Under the pieces are notes generated by a model. The model did not search any database and was not told the DNA's origin. It worked only from the letters and a program-made list of their open reading frames with translations. A DNA stretch of 62,444 nt from Paracoccaceae bacterium. GTDB taxonomy: Bacteria > Pseudomonadota > Alphaproteobacteria > Rhodobacterales > Rhodobacteraceae. Every line of letters starts with the position of its first letter. The stretch's first letter is position 1. The position numbers and the translations under genes are program-made. The DNA is taken from contig JAHDXW010000024.1 in the NCBI GenBank assembly GCA_023383015.1, positions 1 through 62,444 on the forward strand, given 5' to 3'. Below, piece by piece: positions 41,683-50,136 of this stretch.

Positions 41683-43182
41683 ATGTTCGAGAACCTGTCC
41701 GAACGCCTGGGGGGCGTCTTCGACCGGCTCACCCGCCAGGGGGCGCTGACCGAGGCCGACGTTGCCACGGCGCTGCGCGAGGTGCGCACGGCACTTCTGG
41801 AGGCCGACGTCGCCCTGCCGGTCGCGCGCGACTTCATCGCCCGGGTACAGAAGAAGGCGACCGGCCAGGCGGTGCTGAAATCGGTCACGCCCGGCCAGCA
41901 GGTCGTCAAGGTCGTCCATGACGAGCTGGTGACGATGCTGAAGGGCGAGGGCGACCCGGCGGCGCTGAAGATCGACAACCCGCCGGCGCCCATCCTGATG
42001 GTCGGCCTGCAGGGTTCGGGCAAGACCACCACCACCGCCAAGCTCGCCCGCCGGCTGCGGGAGCGCGAGGGCCGGCGGGTGCTGATGGCCTCGCTCGACA
42101 CCCGCCGCCCGGCAGCGATGGAGCAACTTGCCATCCTCGGCCGGCAGGTCGGGGTGGACGTGCTGCCGATCGTGCCGGGGCAGGGCCCGGTCGAGATCGC
42201 CCGCCGGGCGATCAACCAGGCAACCCTCGGCGGTTACGACGTGGTGCTGCTCGACACCGCCGGGCGGCTGCAGATCGACCGCGAGCTGATGGACGAGGTG
42301 GCCGAGGTGCGCGACGTCGCCCGACCGCGCGAGACGCTTCTCGTCGTCGACGGGCTGACCGGCCAGGTCGCCGTCGAGGTCGCGCAGGAGTTCGACGCCC
42401 GCGTCGGGATCAGCGGCGTGGTGCTGACGCGGATGGACGGCGACGGCCGCGGCGGCGCGGCGCTGTCGATGCGGGCGGTCACCGGCAAGCCGATCCGGTT
42501 CGTCGGCCTCGGCGAGAAGATGGACGCGCTGGAGACCTTCGAGGCCGGCCGCGTGGCCGGCCGCATCCTCGGCATGGGCGACATCGTCGCGCTGGTCGAG
42601 AAGGCGCAGGAGGTGCTCGAGGCCGAGCAGGCCGAGCGCATGATGCGCCGCTTCCAGAAGGGCCAGTTCAACATGAACGACCTTCGCGCGCAGCTCGACC
42701 AGATGCTGAAGATGGGCGGGATGCAGTCGGTCATGGGGCTGATGCCCGGCATGGGCAAGATGCAGAAGGCAGCCGAGGAGGCGGGCTTCGACGACCGGAT
42801 GATCCGCCGCCAGATCGCGCTGATCCAGTCGATGACGAAGAAGGAGCGGGCGAACCCCGACCTCCTGCAGGCCAGCCGCAAGCGGCGGATCGCGGCCGGC
42901 GCCGGCCTCGAGGTGGCCGAGCTGAACAAGCTGCTGAAGATGCACCGCCAGATGGCCGACATGATGAAGCGGCTGGGCAAGGGCGGCATGCTCAGGCAGG
43001 CGATGAAGGCGATGTTCGGCAAGGGCGATGCGGCCTCGGAGGCGGCGCTGATGCAGGCCGCGGCGGGCCAGGCCGGCAAGCTGCCAGGCGGCCTCGGCCT
43101 GCCCGCCGGCTTCGGCGGCACCCCGCGCGGGGCGGCGCTGCCCGGCGGACTGTCGGGCCTCGGTCTGGGCAAGCGCAAGTGA
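41683..43182 (+). CDS. ffh: Signal recognition particle protein Ffh
   Basis: This 499-aa SRP54-type GTPase targets inner-membrane proteins with 4.5S RNA. The N domain (ALREVRTALLEADVALPVAR) is followed by the G domain with GLQGSGKTTTTAKLARRL, DTRRPAAMEQL, DTAGRLQID and TRMDGDGRGGAAL. The Met-rich M domain includes QMLKMGGMQSVMGLMPGMGK and KRRIAAGAG. It is the first gene of a long ribosome/RNA-modification operon and overlaps the following GNAT gene by 4 nt. Confidence 0.98.
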   Translation: MFENLSERLGGVFDRLTRQGALTEADVATALREVRTALLEADVALPVARDFIARVQKKATGQAVLKSVTPGQQVVKVVHDELVTMLKGEGDPAALKIDNPPAPILMVGLQGSGKTTTTAKLARRLREREGRRVLMASLDTRRPAAMEQLAILGRQVGVDVLPIVPGQGPVEIARRAINQATLGGYDVVLLDTAGRLQIDRELMDEVAEVRDVARPRETLLVVDGLTGQVAVEVAQEFDARVGISGVVLTRMDGDGRGGAALSMRAVTGKPIRFVGLGEKMDALETFEAGRVAGRILGMGDIVALVEKAQEVLEAEQAERMMRRFQKGQFNMNDLRAQLDQMLKMGGMQSVMGLMPGMGKMQKAAEEAGFDDRMIRRQIALIQSMTKKERANPDLLQASRKRRIAAGAGLEVAELNKLLKMHRQMADMMKRLGKGGMLRQAMKAMFGKGDAASEAALMQAAAGQAGKLPGGLGLPAGFGGTPRGAALPGGLSGLGLGKRK

Positions 43183-43697
43183 CACCGGCAGCCCCGCCCT
43201 TGATCGAGACCGCGCGCCTGACCCTGCGCCCCCCGGCGATGGCCGACTTCGCGGCCTATGCGGCGTTCTGGGCCTCGCCCCGGTCGCGCTTCATGGGCGG
43301 GCCGGCCGGGGAGCGCGGGGCATGGTTCTGGTTCTGTCACGACATCGCGGCATGGGCGCTGTTCGGCCATGGCGCGCTCATGATGGACCGGCGCGACGGC
43401 GGCGGCACGGTGGGGCAGGTGGGCATCAACGCCGGCCCGCTCTATCCCGAGACCGAGCTCGGCTGGCTTCTCTACGAGGGTGCCGAGGGGCAGGGCTACG
43501 CCGCCGAGGGCGCGGCGGCCTTGCGCGACTGGGCCTTCGCCGCGCTCGGCCTGCGCTCGCTCGTCAGCTACATCGATGCAGGCAACGCCGGCTCGGTCCG
43601 GCTGGCGGCGCGGCTCGGGGCGGTGCCCGACGCGGCCGCCCGGCGGCAGGATCCCGGCGACCTCGTCTGGCGCCACCACCCGGGGGGCAGGGCGTGA
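43179..43697 (+). CDS. GNAT-family N-acetyltransferase, copy A
   Basis: This 172-aa RimJ/RimL-type acetyltransferase starts IETARLTLRPPAMADFAAYA, with the CoA-site strand TELGWLLYEGAEGQGYAAEG and [20 protein letters not shown]. The GTG start overlaps the ffh stop (GTGA) and its own stop overlaps the next GNAT. One of three adjacent paralogues between ffh and chorismate mutase; GNATs are found here in related genomes as far as I recall. Substrate unknown. Confidence 0.88.
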   Translation: MTPAAPPLIETARLTLRPPAMADFAAYAAFWASPRSRFMGGPAGERGAWFWFCHDIAAWALFGHGALMMDRRDGGGTVGQVGINAGPLYPETELGWLLYEGAEGQGYAAEGAAALRDWAFAALGLRSLVSYIDAGNAGSVRLAARLGAVPDAAARRQDPGDLVWRHHPGGRA

Positions 43698-44227
43698 TCG
43701 CGCTTGCCGGAACGCCGGTGATCCGGACCGCGCGGCTGGTGCTGCGCGCCCCGCAGGCGGGCGACTGGGAGCCCTGGGCGGCCTTCGCCACCTCGTCGCG
43801 GGCGCGCCACATCGGCGGGCCGCTCAGCCGGGCGCTGGCGTGGCGGGCGCTGGGGCATCTGACCGGCCACTGGGTGCACCGCGGCTACGGCATGTTCGTC
43901 TTCGCCGACCAGGCCGACTGGAAGCCGATCGGCATGGCCGGTCCCTGGTTCCCCGAGGGCTGGCCCGAGCACGAGATCGGCTGGTCGGTGTGGTCGGCGG
44001 CAGCCGAGGGACGCGGCTATGCGCGGGAGGCCGCAGCGGCCGCACGCGCCTGGGCGTTCGGCACTCTCGGCTGGGACACCGCCGTCAGTTACGTGGCACC
44101 GGGGAACGCACGCTCGATCGCGCTGGCCGAACGGCTGGGCGCGGTGCGCGACGAGGCCGCCGCAGTGCCGGACGCGGCTGCCCCGACCCTCGTCTTCCGC
44201 CACCCGCGGCCGGAGGCGGCGTCGTGA
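43694..44227 (+). CDS. GNAT-family N-acetyltransferase, copy B
   Basis: This 177-aa paralogue of copies A and C has VIRTARLVLRAPQAGDWEPW at the start, then HEIGWSVWSAAAEGRGYARE as the CoA-binding motif, and SYVAPGNARSIALAERLGAV near the end. The GTG start overlaps copy A's stop by 4 nt. The shared strand-helix pattern with copy A points to tandem duplication and divergence. Substrate unknown. Confidence 0.88.
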   Translation: MIALAGTPVIRTARLVLRAPQAGDWEPWAAFATSSRARHIGGPLSRALAWRALGHLTGHWVHRGYGMFVFADQADWKPIGMAGPWFPEGWPEHEIGWSVWSAAAEGRGYAREAAAAARAWAFGTLGWDTAVSYVAPGNARSIALAERLGAVRDEAAAVPDAAAPTLVFRHPRPEAAS

Positions 44228-44427
44228 CTGCCGGGTGCGGCACCCCCTGCCTGGTGCCCGCACGCCGGGTGCGGCGCGGCCAGGATGCCGTGCCCGCCGG
44301 GCAGCGGCCGGGCGGCGCCCGGCCTGCCGCAGCGCCCGGCGCCGCGCCCGCCTGCGCGCGCGTGGTGGCCGCCCCCGGGGCGGCGGGCAGCGCCCCGCGC
44401 CGCAGCCTGCCAGCGGTGCGGCGATGA
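44224..44427 (+). CDS. Possible small coupled ORF, unrecognised
   Basis: This is a 67-codon frame whose GTG overlaps the stop of GNAT copy B and whose TGA overlaps the ATG of copy C. That matches the coupling pattern of all its neighbours. The product is rich in Ala, Arg and Pro with three Cys (GCGTPCLVPARR and later ACARVV). I recognise no domain. It could be a real peptide, a coupling leader, or the remnant of a GNAT N-terminus. GC-rich DNA readily leaves frames open, so confidence is low. Confidence 0.3.
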   Translation: MTAGCGTPCLVPARRVRRGQDAVPAGQRPGGARPAAAPGAAPACARVVAAPGAAGSAPRRSLPAVRR

Positions 44428-44999
44428 CGGCACCCCACCTCCGCCCCGTCCCCGGCACGGCCGCGACCTTCGCTGCGGGGCTTGCGGCCCGGCTGCCGCG
44501 CATCCTGACGGCGCGCACCGTGCTGCGCGCGCCGCGGCTCGAGGACGCGCCGGCCTGGATCTCGATCATGGTGCCCGACCGCGAGGGCCATCTCGGCGGC
44601 CCGCATGACCCGGCCGGGGCCTTCACCGAGTTTGCCGCCACGGTGGGACTGTGGCTCCTGCGCGGGCACGGGCTGTGGACGGTGACCGACCACGCAGACC
44701 GCCTGCTCGGCTTCGTCCTGATCGGGTTCGAGCCCGGCGACCGCGAGCCCGAACTCGGCTGGCTCTTCCTGCCCGGGGCGCGCGGCAGCGGCCTTGCCTT
44801 CGAGGCCGCGGCGGCCGCGCGCGAGCACGCGCTGCAGGCGCTGGGCCTGCCCGGCCTCTTGAGCTGCATCGACCCCGCCAACCTTGCCTCGCGCCGCCTG
44901 GCAGCGCGCCTTGGCGCCCGCCGCGAGGGGACGATCACCACCCCGGACTCGGATGCCGAGGCCGAAATCTGGTGCCACTTCCCGGAGACCGCCGCATGA
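44424..44999 (+). CDS. GNAT-family N-acetyltransferase, copy C
   Basis: This 191-aa third paralogue has [40 protein letters not shown] and [20 protein letters not shown], aligning with copies A and B in the CoA-binding and C-terminal segments. Its N-terminus is about 25 residues longer. The ATG at 44424 overlaps the preceding small frame and its stop overlaps the chorismate mutase start. Substrate unknown. Confidence 0.87.
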   Translation: MTAPHLRPVPGTAATFAAGLAARLPRILTARTVLRAPRLEDAPAWISIMVPDREGHLGGPHDPAGAFTEFAATVGLWLLRGHGLWTVTDHADRLLGFVLIGFEPGDREPELGWLFLPGARGSGLAFEAAAAAREHALQALGLPGLLSCIDPANLASRRLAARLGARREGTITTPDSDAEAEIWCHFPETAA

Positions 45000-45310
45000 C
45001 CGAACCCGCCGCCCGCGCCACCGCGCTGCTGCGCGAGCATCGCGAATCCATCGACCGGCTCGACGCCATCCTCGTCTACACCCTTGCCGAGAGGTTCGCG
45101 CACACCCAGGCGGTGGGGCGGCTCAAGGCCGCCCATGCCCTGCCCCCGGCCGACCCCGCGCGCGAGGCGACGCAGATCGCGCGCCTCGAGCGGCTCGCCG
45201 CCGAGGCCAACCTCGATCCGGAATTCGCGAAGGAATTCCTTCGTTTCATCATCTCGGAAGTGATCCGCCACCACGAGAAGCACGCCGCGCACGCGGCGAC
45301 CAACCCCTGA
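44996..45310 (+). CDS. Chorismate mutase (AroQ class)
   Basis: This 104-aa helical chorismate mutase converts chorismate to prephenate for Phe/Tyr synthesis. [40 protein letters not shown] and [15 protein letters not shown] are the three AroQ helices with the substrate Arg/Lys residues. The ATG overlaps the GNAT copy C stop; rpsP follows 20 nt later. This position between ffh and rpsP is typical for Rhodobacterales. Confidence 0.93.
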   Translation: MTEPAARATALLREHRESIDRLDAILVYTLAERFAHTQAVGRLKAAHALPPADPAREATQIARLERLAAEANLDPEFAKEFLRFIISEVIRHHEKHAAHAATNP

Positions 45311-45330
45311 CCGGAACAAGGAGACGACCC

Positions 45331-45681
45331 ATGGCCATGAAGATCCGCCTCGCCCGCGGTGGCTCGAAGAAGCGCCCGCACTATTCCATCGTCGCGGCCG
45401 ACAGCCGCATGCCGCGCGACGGCCGCTTCATCGAGAAGCTCGGCATCTATGCCCCGCTGCTGCCCAAGGACAGCGAGCACCGCATCCGCATGAACATGGA
45501 GCGCGTGCAGTACTGGCTTGCCCAGGGCGCCCAGCCGTCCGACCGCATCGCCCGCTTCCTCGAGGCCGCCGGCGTGCTGCCCGCTGCGGCACGCAGCAAC
45601 CCCGAGAAGGCCAAGCCCGGCAAGAAGGCGGTGGCCCGCGCGGCCGAGCGCGCCAAGAAGGCCGGGGCGGCCGCGGGCTGA
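45331..45681 (+). CDS. rpsP: Ribosomal protein bS16
   Basis: This 116-aa small-subunit protein has [36 protein letters not shown] and [15 protein letters not shown], the S16 core. An Ala/Lys-rich C-terminal tail follows. AAGGAGA lies 8 nt before the ATG at 45331; a second ATG at 45337 is possible. It begins the rpsP-rimM-(membrane protein)-trmD-rplS-rpmE part of the operon. Confidence 0.98.
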   Translation: MAMKIRLARGGSKKRPHYSIVAADSRMPRDGRFIEKLGIYAPLLPKDSEHRIRMNMERVQYWLAQGAQPSDRIARFLEAAGVLPAAARSNPEKAKPGKKAVARAAERAKKAGAAAG

Positions 45682-45685
45682 GGCC

Positions 45686-46195
45686 ATGGCTGCGACCCGC
45701 GTCTGCCTTGGCGCAATCGCCGGGGCCTTCGGGGTCCGCGGCGAGGTGCGGCTGAAGAGCTTCTGTGCCGACCCCGGCGCCATCGCCTCCTACGGCCTCC
45801 TGGCGACCGAGGACGGCGGGCGGCGCTTCGCCGTCACCCTGACGGGGACGGCAGCGGGGGCGCTGGTGGCGCGGCTGTCGGGCGTGGCGACGCGCGAGGC
45901 GGCCGAGGCGCTGCGCGGCACCAGGCTCTATGCCGACCGTGCCGCGCTGCCGGCGCCGGCCGAGGACGAGTTCTACCACGCCGACCTGATCGGGCTGGCG
46001 GTGCAGGACGCGGGCGGCCGCCGGCTGGGGCAGGTGCGGGCGGTGCTGAACCACGGCGCAGGCGACCTTCTCGAGATCACGGGGCCGGACCTCGCGGTGC
46101 CGATGCTGCTGCCGTTCACGCGCGCGGCGGTTCCGGCGGTCGACCTTGCCGCCGGCATCATCGTCGCCGATCCGCCCGAGGGGCTGGACGGGTGA
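45686..46195 (+). CDS. rimM: 16S rRNA processing protein RimM
   Basis: This 169-aa 30S maturation factor binds uS19. The N-terminal barrel has VCLGAIAGAFGVRGEVRLKS, and the PRC barrel has DEFYHADLIGLAVQDAGGRR and LLPFTRAAVPAVDLAAGIIV. It starts 4 nt after the rpsP stop. Its stop overlaps the GTG of the next gene. Length is standard. Confidence 0.96.
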   Translation: MAATRVCLGAIAGAFGVRGEVRLKSFCADPGAIASYGLLATEDGGRRFAVTLTGTAAGALVARLSGVATREAAEALRGTRLYADRAALPAPAEDEFYHADLIGLAVQDAGGRRLGQVRAVLNHGAGDLLEITGPDLAVPMLLPFTRAAVPAVDLAAGIIVADPPEGLDG

Positions 46196-47598
46196 GGCCC
46201 TCGCGCCGCCATGGCCTTCTGGCAGGGGCGTTCCTGCTTTACGCCGGGGCGCTGCTGATCGCCGCCGCCGGCGCCGGGCCGGCGGCGATCGCGGTGACTC
46301 TCGCGCTGCTGATGCTCTACACGGTGCTGATGCGCCCGGCCGTGCAGTGGTCGGGCCCGGGCCCGGCCGGACTGTCGCGGCTGGCCCTGACGGTGGCGGT
46401 TCTGGGCCTTCTGGCGGCGCTGCTGTGGGGCGCCGGGGCGGCGTTGGCGGCAGTGTTCGGCCCGCTGCCGCTGCCGGTCTGGGCCGGCGTCGGCGTCGCG
46501 GTCGTCGGCATCGCGTTGTCCCGCGGCGTCTGGAGTGCCCGGCGGGAGGCCGAGATGAATGACCTTCTGGAGGACGCGCTGACCCGGCTGAAGGGGTTCG
46601 ACGCCGGCGCGGCGGCAGATGCCGGCGCTCGCCGGGCCGCGACCGAGGCCGAGGACGAGGCGCTGTGGGCGAAGGTCAACGCCACGCTCGACAGCATGGC
46701 CGGGCGGATTGCCCGGGGCGAGCCGGTCACGGCCGAGATCGACCGGCTGGCGCGGCTGACGATCACCGACGAGATATGGCAGGAACTTGCCGAACATGCC
46801 GACGGCTCGGCGGGGTGGGAGCGGGCGCGCCTCGACTTCCTCGCCCACCCGGCGATCGGGGCGCTCGCCATCACCCAGTGGGACGTCGAGGGCTGCCTTG
46901 CCCGCGCCTTCGCCATGCCCGATCCGGCGCTGCATGTCCACGCGATTGCGGCCGCCCGCGCCTGGGCCGACCACCCCGATGCCTGGGTGGAGGATGCCGG
47001 CAGCATGCGCGCCGCCCTCGCACCCTGGCTCGACCGACTCGCCGCGGACGGCGGGCCGCAGGGCCGCCGGGAGGGGCTGGCCGCGTTCCTCGAGGCGGCT
47101 ACCCTGCTGGCCGCGGCGGCGGTGGAGCACGAACGCGCCGGGCATGCCGCCGACGACCCGGCCTATGTCGCCACCGAGGCCGCGCTGGAACCGCTGCGCG
47201 AGGGGATGGACGACGCGGCTATGGCCGCGGTGCTTGGCCGCCTGCCGCCGGAAGGGTTCCGGGCTGCGGCGCAGGTGCTGGACCTCCGCGCCAGGGCCGG
47301 GGACCGGGCCGCCGCGCGCGCCATGATCCTTCATGCGACGCGCCCCGGGGTCGCCGCCGCGCTTGCCGGCCGCAGCCCCGCCTTGCTCGCCTTCGAGCGT
47401 GCCGGGCCCGATGCGGCGCTGGTCGCGCTGTTCTGCGCCCGGGCCGGCGCGATGCTTGCCCGCAACCCGGCGCTCGCCGATGCGCTTCCCTGGCCGGGGG
47501 CCTTCCGCGCACGGGCGCAGGCGGTTCCCGAGCAGGCCGAGGCCCTGCACGCCCTGGCCGCGGCGGCCGCCGCGGCCAGGGGCGGGGCTGTGCCATGA
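46192..47598 (+). CDS. Unrecognised membrane protein between rimM and trmD
   Basis: This 468-aa protein has about three N-terminal hydrophobic helices ([56 protein letters not shown], possibly a fourth near 95-110). A long, soluble, Ala-rich helical region from about residue 120 to the end follows. I recognise no domain or catalytic motif. The GTG start and the stop both overlap neighbours by 4 nt, so it is embedded in a ribosome-maturation operon. The base use matches the neighbours. It may be a lineage-specific insertion. Confidence 0.8.
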   Translation: MRPSRRHGLLAGAFLLYAGALLIAAAGAGPAAIAVTLALLMLYTVLMRPAVQWSGPGPAGLSRLALTVAVLGLLAALLWGAGAALAAVFGPLPLPVWAGVGVAVVGIALSRGVWSARREAEMNDLLEDALTRLKGFDAGAAADAGARRAATEAEDEALWAKVNATLDSMAGRIARGEPVTAEIDRLARLTITDEIWQELAEHADGSAGWERARLDFLAHPAIGALAITQWDVEGCLARAFAMPDPALHVHAIAAARAWADHPDAWVEDAGSMRAALAPWLDRLAADGGPQGRREGLAAFLEAATLLAAAAVEHERAGHAADDPAYVATEAALEPLREGMDDAAMAAVLGRLPPEGFRAAAQVLDLRARAGDRAAARAMILHATRPGVAAALAGRSPALLAFERAGPDAALVALFCARAGAMLARNPALADALPWPGAFRARAQAVPEQAEALHALAAAAAAARGGAVP

Positions 47599-48485
47599 CC
47601 GGGGCGCAACCGCCGCGGTCGCACGGCCGGATGACGATCGCCGCGTCGTCCCGCCCGCGCGAGTTGATCACCCCCGTGCCGCGGCTGCGCGGCGCCTGGA
47701 CGGCCCGGGTCATCACGCTGTTCCCCGAGGCGTTTCCCGGCACGCTCGGCCTGTCGCTCACCGGCCGGGCGCTGGAACTCGGGCTCTGGCGGCTGGAGAC
47801 GGTGGATCTGCGGTCCTTCGGCCTCGGCCGCCATCGCACCGTCGACGACACCCCGGCCGGCGGCGGCCCCGGCATGGTGCTGCGCCCAGATGTCGCCTCG
47901 GCCGCGCTGGGCCATGCCGCCGAGGGCACGCCCGCCGACCGCAGCCTCTGGCCGGTCGTCTACCTGTCGCCGCGCGGTCGCCGGTTCGGGCAGGCCACGG
48001 CACGGCGCCTGGCGCAGGGACTGGGCGTGACGCTGCTGTGCGGGCGCTTCGAGGGCGTCGACGAGCGGGCGCTGGAGGCTCATGCGGTAGAGGAGATCAG
48101 CCTTGGCGATTTCGTCCTGACCGGCGGCGAGATCGCGGCCCAGGCCTTGATCGACGCAACCGTGCGCCTTATACCGCAGGTGCTCGGAAATCGGGAGTCC
48201 ACGGAGGATGAGTCGTTCTCCGGCGGCCTTCTTGAGCATCCGCAGTACACGAAACCTGCCGTCTGGGAGGGCCGCACGACGCCCGAGATTCTCCTCTCGG
48301 GCAATCACGCGCGGATTTCCGGCTGGCGGCGGGAGGAGGCCGAAAGGCTGACGAGGGAACGTCGTCCCGATCTCTGGCGGGCCTGGTGCGATGCGCGCGC
48401 CGGGGACCCGGGCGGAGACCGAGAGCTCTCGGGGCGCGACACATCTCGCGGTTCCACCGCGGCAGGAGAAGGAGAGACGCGATGA
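47595..48485 (+). CDS. trmD: tRNA (guanine-N1)-methyltransferase TrmD
   Basis: This 296-aa SPOUT enzyme makes m1G37 in tRNAs, preventing +1 frameshifts. The core [49 protein letters not shown] and [15 protein letters not shown] forms the trefoil knot. It is longer than many TrmDs: about 35 residues precede the core, and an Arg/Gly/Ser tail of about 25 residues ends over the rplS start codon. An internal ATG at 47631 is an alternative start. Confidence 0.95.
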   Translation: MTGAQPPRSHGRMTIAASSRPRELITPVPRLRGAWTARVITLFPEAFPGTLGLSLTGRALELGLWRLETVDLRSFGLGRHRTVDDTPAGGGPGMVLRPDVASAALGHAAEGTPADRSLWPVVYLSPRGRRFGQATARRLAQGLGVTLLCGRFEGVDERALEAHAVEEISLGDFVLTGGEIAAQALIDATVRLIPQVLGNRESTEDESFSGGLLEHPQYTKPAVWEGRTTPEILLSGNHARISGWRREEAERLTRERRPDLWRAWCDARAGDPGGDRELSGRDTSRGSTAAGEGETR

Positions 48486-48859
48486 ACCTGATCGCGCAGC
48501 TTGAGGCCGAGCAGATCGCCTCCCTCGGCAGGACCGTGCCGGAGTTCAAGGCCGGCGACACCGTGCGCATCGGCTACAAGGTGACCGAGGGCAACCGCTC
48601 GCGGGTTCAGGCCTACGAGGGGGTCTGCATCAGCCGCAAGGGCGGCAGCGGCATCGGCGCCTCGTTCACGGTGCGCAAGATCTCGTTCGGCGAGGGCGTC
48701 GAGCGGGTGTTTCCGCTGTATTCGACCAACATCGAGACGATCGAGGTCGTCCGCCGCGGCAAGGTGCGGCGCGCCAAGCTGTACTACCTGCGGTCCCGCC
48801 GCGGGAAATCGGCGCGGATCGCCGAGGTGGGCATGAAGTCCCGGGAATCGCAGGGCTGA
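48482..48859 (+). CDS. rplS: Ribosomal protein bL19
   Basis: This 125-aa large-subunit protein at the 30S-50S interface has [60 protein letters not shown] and [18 protein letters not shown], all bL19 hallmarks. GCAGGAGAAGGAGA lies upstream, within the trmD coding tail, and the ATG overlaps the trmD stop (ATGA). Confidence 0.98.
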   Translation: MNLIAQLEAEQIASLGRTVPEFKAGDTVRIGYKVTEGNRSRVQAYEGVCISRKGGSGIGASFTVRKISFGEGVERVFPLYSTNIETIEVVRRGKVRRAKLYYLRSRRGKSARIAEVGMKSRESQG

Positions 48860-48871
48860 GGAGCGGAGACC

Positions 48872-49093
48872 ATGAAGAGCGGCATCCATCCGGAGTACCA
48901 CATGATCGACGTCCGCCTCACCGACGGCACGATCGTGAAGATGAAGTCAACCTGGGGCAAGGCCGGCGACACGCTGTCCCTCGACATCGACCCCTCCTCG
49001 CACCCGGCCTGGACGGGCGGCCAGCAGAAGCTGGTCGACACCGGCGGGCGCGTGTCGCGGTTCAAGAACAAGTACGCCGGCCTCGGCTTCTGA
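48872..49093 (+). CDS. rpmE: Ribosomal protein bL31, zinc-independent type
   Basis: This 73-aa protein begins [20 protein letters not shown] and ends [10 protein letters not shown]. It lacks the CxxC zinc-binding cysteines of the C+ form, so it is a C-minus L31. GGAG precedes the ATG, 12 nt after rplS. Last gene of the ribosomal operon before a hairpin at 49098-49128. Confidence 0.96.
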   Translation: MKSGIHPEYHMIDVRLTDGTIVKMKSTWGKAGDTLSLDIDPSSHPAWTGGQQKLVDTGGRVSRFKNKYAGLGF

Positions 49094-49097
49094 CCGT

Positions 49098-49128
49098 CGC
49101 CCCGTTCCTGCGCGGCGCCGACGGGGCG
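49098..49128 (+). terminator. Hairpin after rpmE
   Basis: CGCCCCGT (49098-49105) and ACGGGGCG (49121-49128) form a perfect 8-bp stem just after the rpmE stop, with a GC-rich loop that can itself pair. The tail TCATCCC is only weakly T-containing. It probably ends the ffh-rpmE transcript. Confidence 0.5.
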
Positions 49129-49170
49129 TCATCCCGGCGCCGCGGCAGTGCATGGATGCGGGAGGGCGCG

Positions 49171-50037
49171 ATGGCACGGGCAGACCTTGCAGGCGGCCGC
49201 GCGGCGCTGGCGCTCATGTGGGCGCTGGCCGTCGCGCTTGCCGCGCTGGCACCCGGGCGCGTCTGGGCGCAGCCGGCCGATGCGGCGGCAGTGGCCGCCC
49301 GGCCCGAGATCGTCGGCGGCCGGGTGGTCACCGAGACCCGCTTCCGCAACCTCTATCCCTGGACCGTCGCGCTCCTGTATTCCGGCGCGGGCTGGCGACA
49401 GGTCTGCGGCGCGACGCTGATTGGCCCGGATTGGCTGCTCACGGCGGCCCATTGCGTTACCGGCACCGTCGCGGAGGACTGGCGGGCTCTGGTGGGCACG
49501 CGCTGGCTCAGCCGCGGGGGCGAGCGCTTCGCCGCGACCGAGATCGTGATCCATCCCGACTACAACCGGCGGACCGAGGACAGCGACATCGCCCTGATCC
49601 ACCTTGAGCGGCCGGTCCCAGGCGCCGTCCCGGTGGCACCCGCGACGCTGGCCGAATCCGACCTGCACGCCCGCGCCGGCACGCGCGGCACCGTGCTGGG
49701 CTGGGGGGCCACGCAGTCCGGTGGTCGCGGCACCGTCGTGCTCCACGAGGCGCAGGTGCCGGTGGTCGGGCTGGCCACCTGCCGCCGCATGCATGCGCGC
49801 CGCGGGCAGATCACCGACAACATGCTGTGCGCAGGCTACCGTGAGGGTGGCGTGGATACATGCCAGGGCGATTCGGGCGGCCCTCTGGTCGTCCGCGGCG
49901 ACGGCGGCCGCTGGTTGCAGGTTGGGGTGACAAGCTTCGGCTGGGGCTGCGCCCGGCCGCGCAACCCCGGCGTCTACACCCGCGTCGGCCGCTTCCAGCC
50001 CTGGATCGCCGGACAGATCCTGGAACGGTCGCATTAG
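49171..50037 (+). CDS. Exported trypsin-like serine protease (S1A)
   Basis: This 288-aa secreted protease has a signal peptide (AALALMWALAVALAALAPGR, VWA end) and a short propeptide. The activation site RPEIVGG has mature Ile at 47. The catalytic triad is H94 (TAAHC), D139 (SDIAL) and S235 (GDSGGP). D229 at the S1 pocket predicts Arg/Lys specificity. Three disulfides fit the trypsin fold: C79-C95, C204-C220 and C231-C260. I preferred the ATG at 49171 (GGGAGGG upstream) over 49156. Neighbours (rpmE, mipZ) suggest no pathway. The close match to animal-type trypsins is notable. Confidence 0.92.
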   Translation: MARADLAGGRAALALMWALAVALAALAPGRVWAQPADAAAVAARPEIVGGRVVTETRFRNLYPWTVALLYSGAGWRQVCGATLIGPDWLLTAAHCVTGTVAEDWRALVGTRWLSRGGERFAATEIVIHPDYNRRTEDSDIALIHLERPVPGAVPVAPATLAESDLHARAGTRGTVLGWGATQSGGRGTVVLHEAQVPVVGLATCRRMHARRGQITDNMLCAGYREGGVDTCQGDSGGPLVVRGDGGRWLQVGVTSFGWGCARPRNPGVYTRVGRFQPWIAGQILERSH

Positions 50038-50057
50038 GCAAATCTGCCTGCTGCGGC

Positions 50058-50085
50058 TTGCGCCCGCACGGTCACCACATATAGT
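50058..50085 (+). promoter_or_regulatory. Promoter candidate for mipZ
   Basis: TTGCGC (50058-50063) and TATAGT (50080-50085) with a 16-nt spacer lie about 50 nt before the mipZ GTG. The ACATATAGTTG stretch is a rare AT-rich spot in this DNA. Confidence 0.45.
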
Positions 50086-50136
50086 TGCCGCGGCGCCGCC
50101 GTGCGCGCCGCCGCGTTTCCGCGTGGGAGAGCCGTC

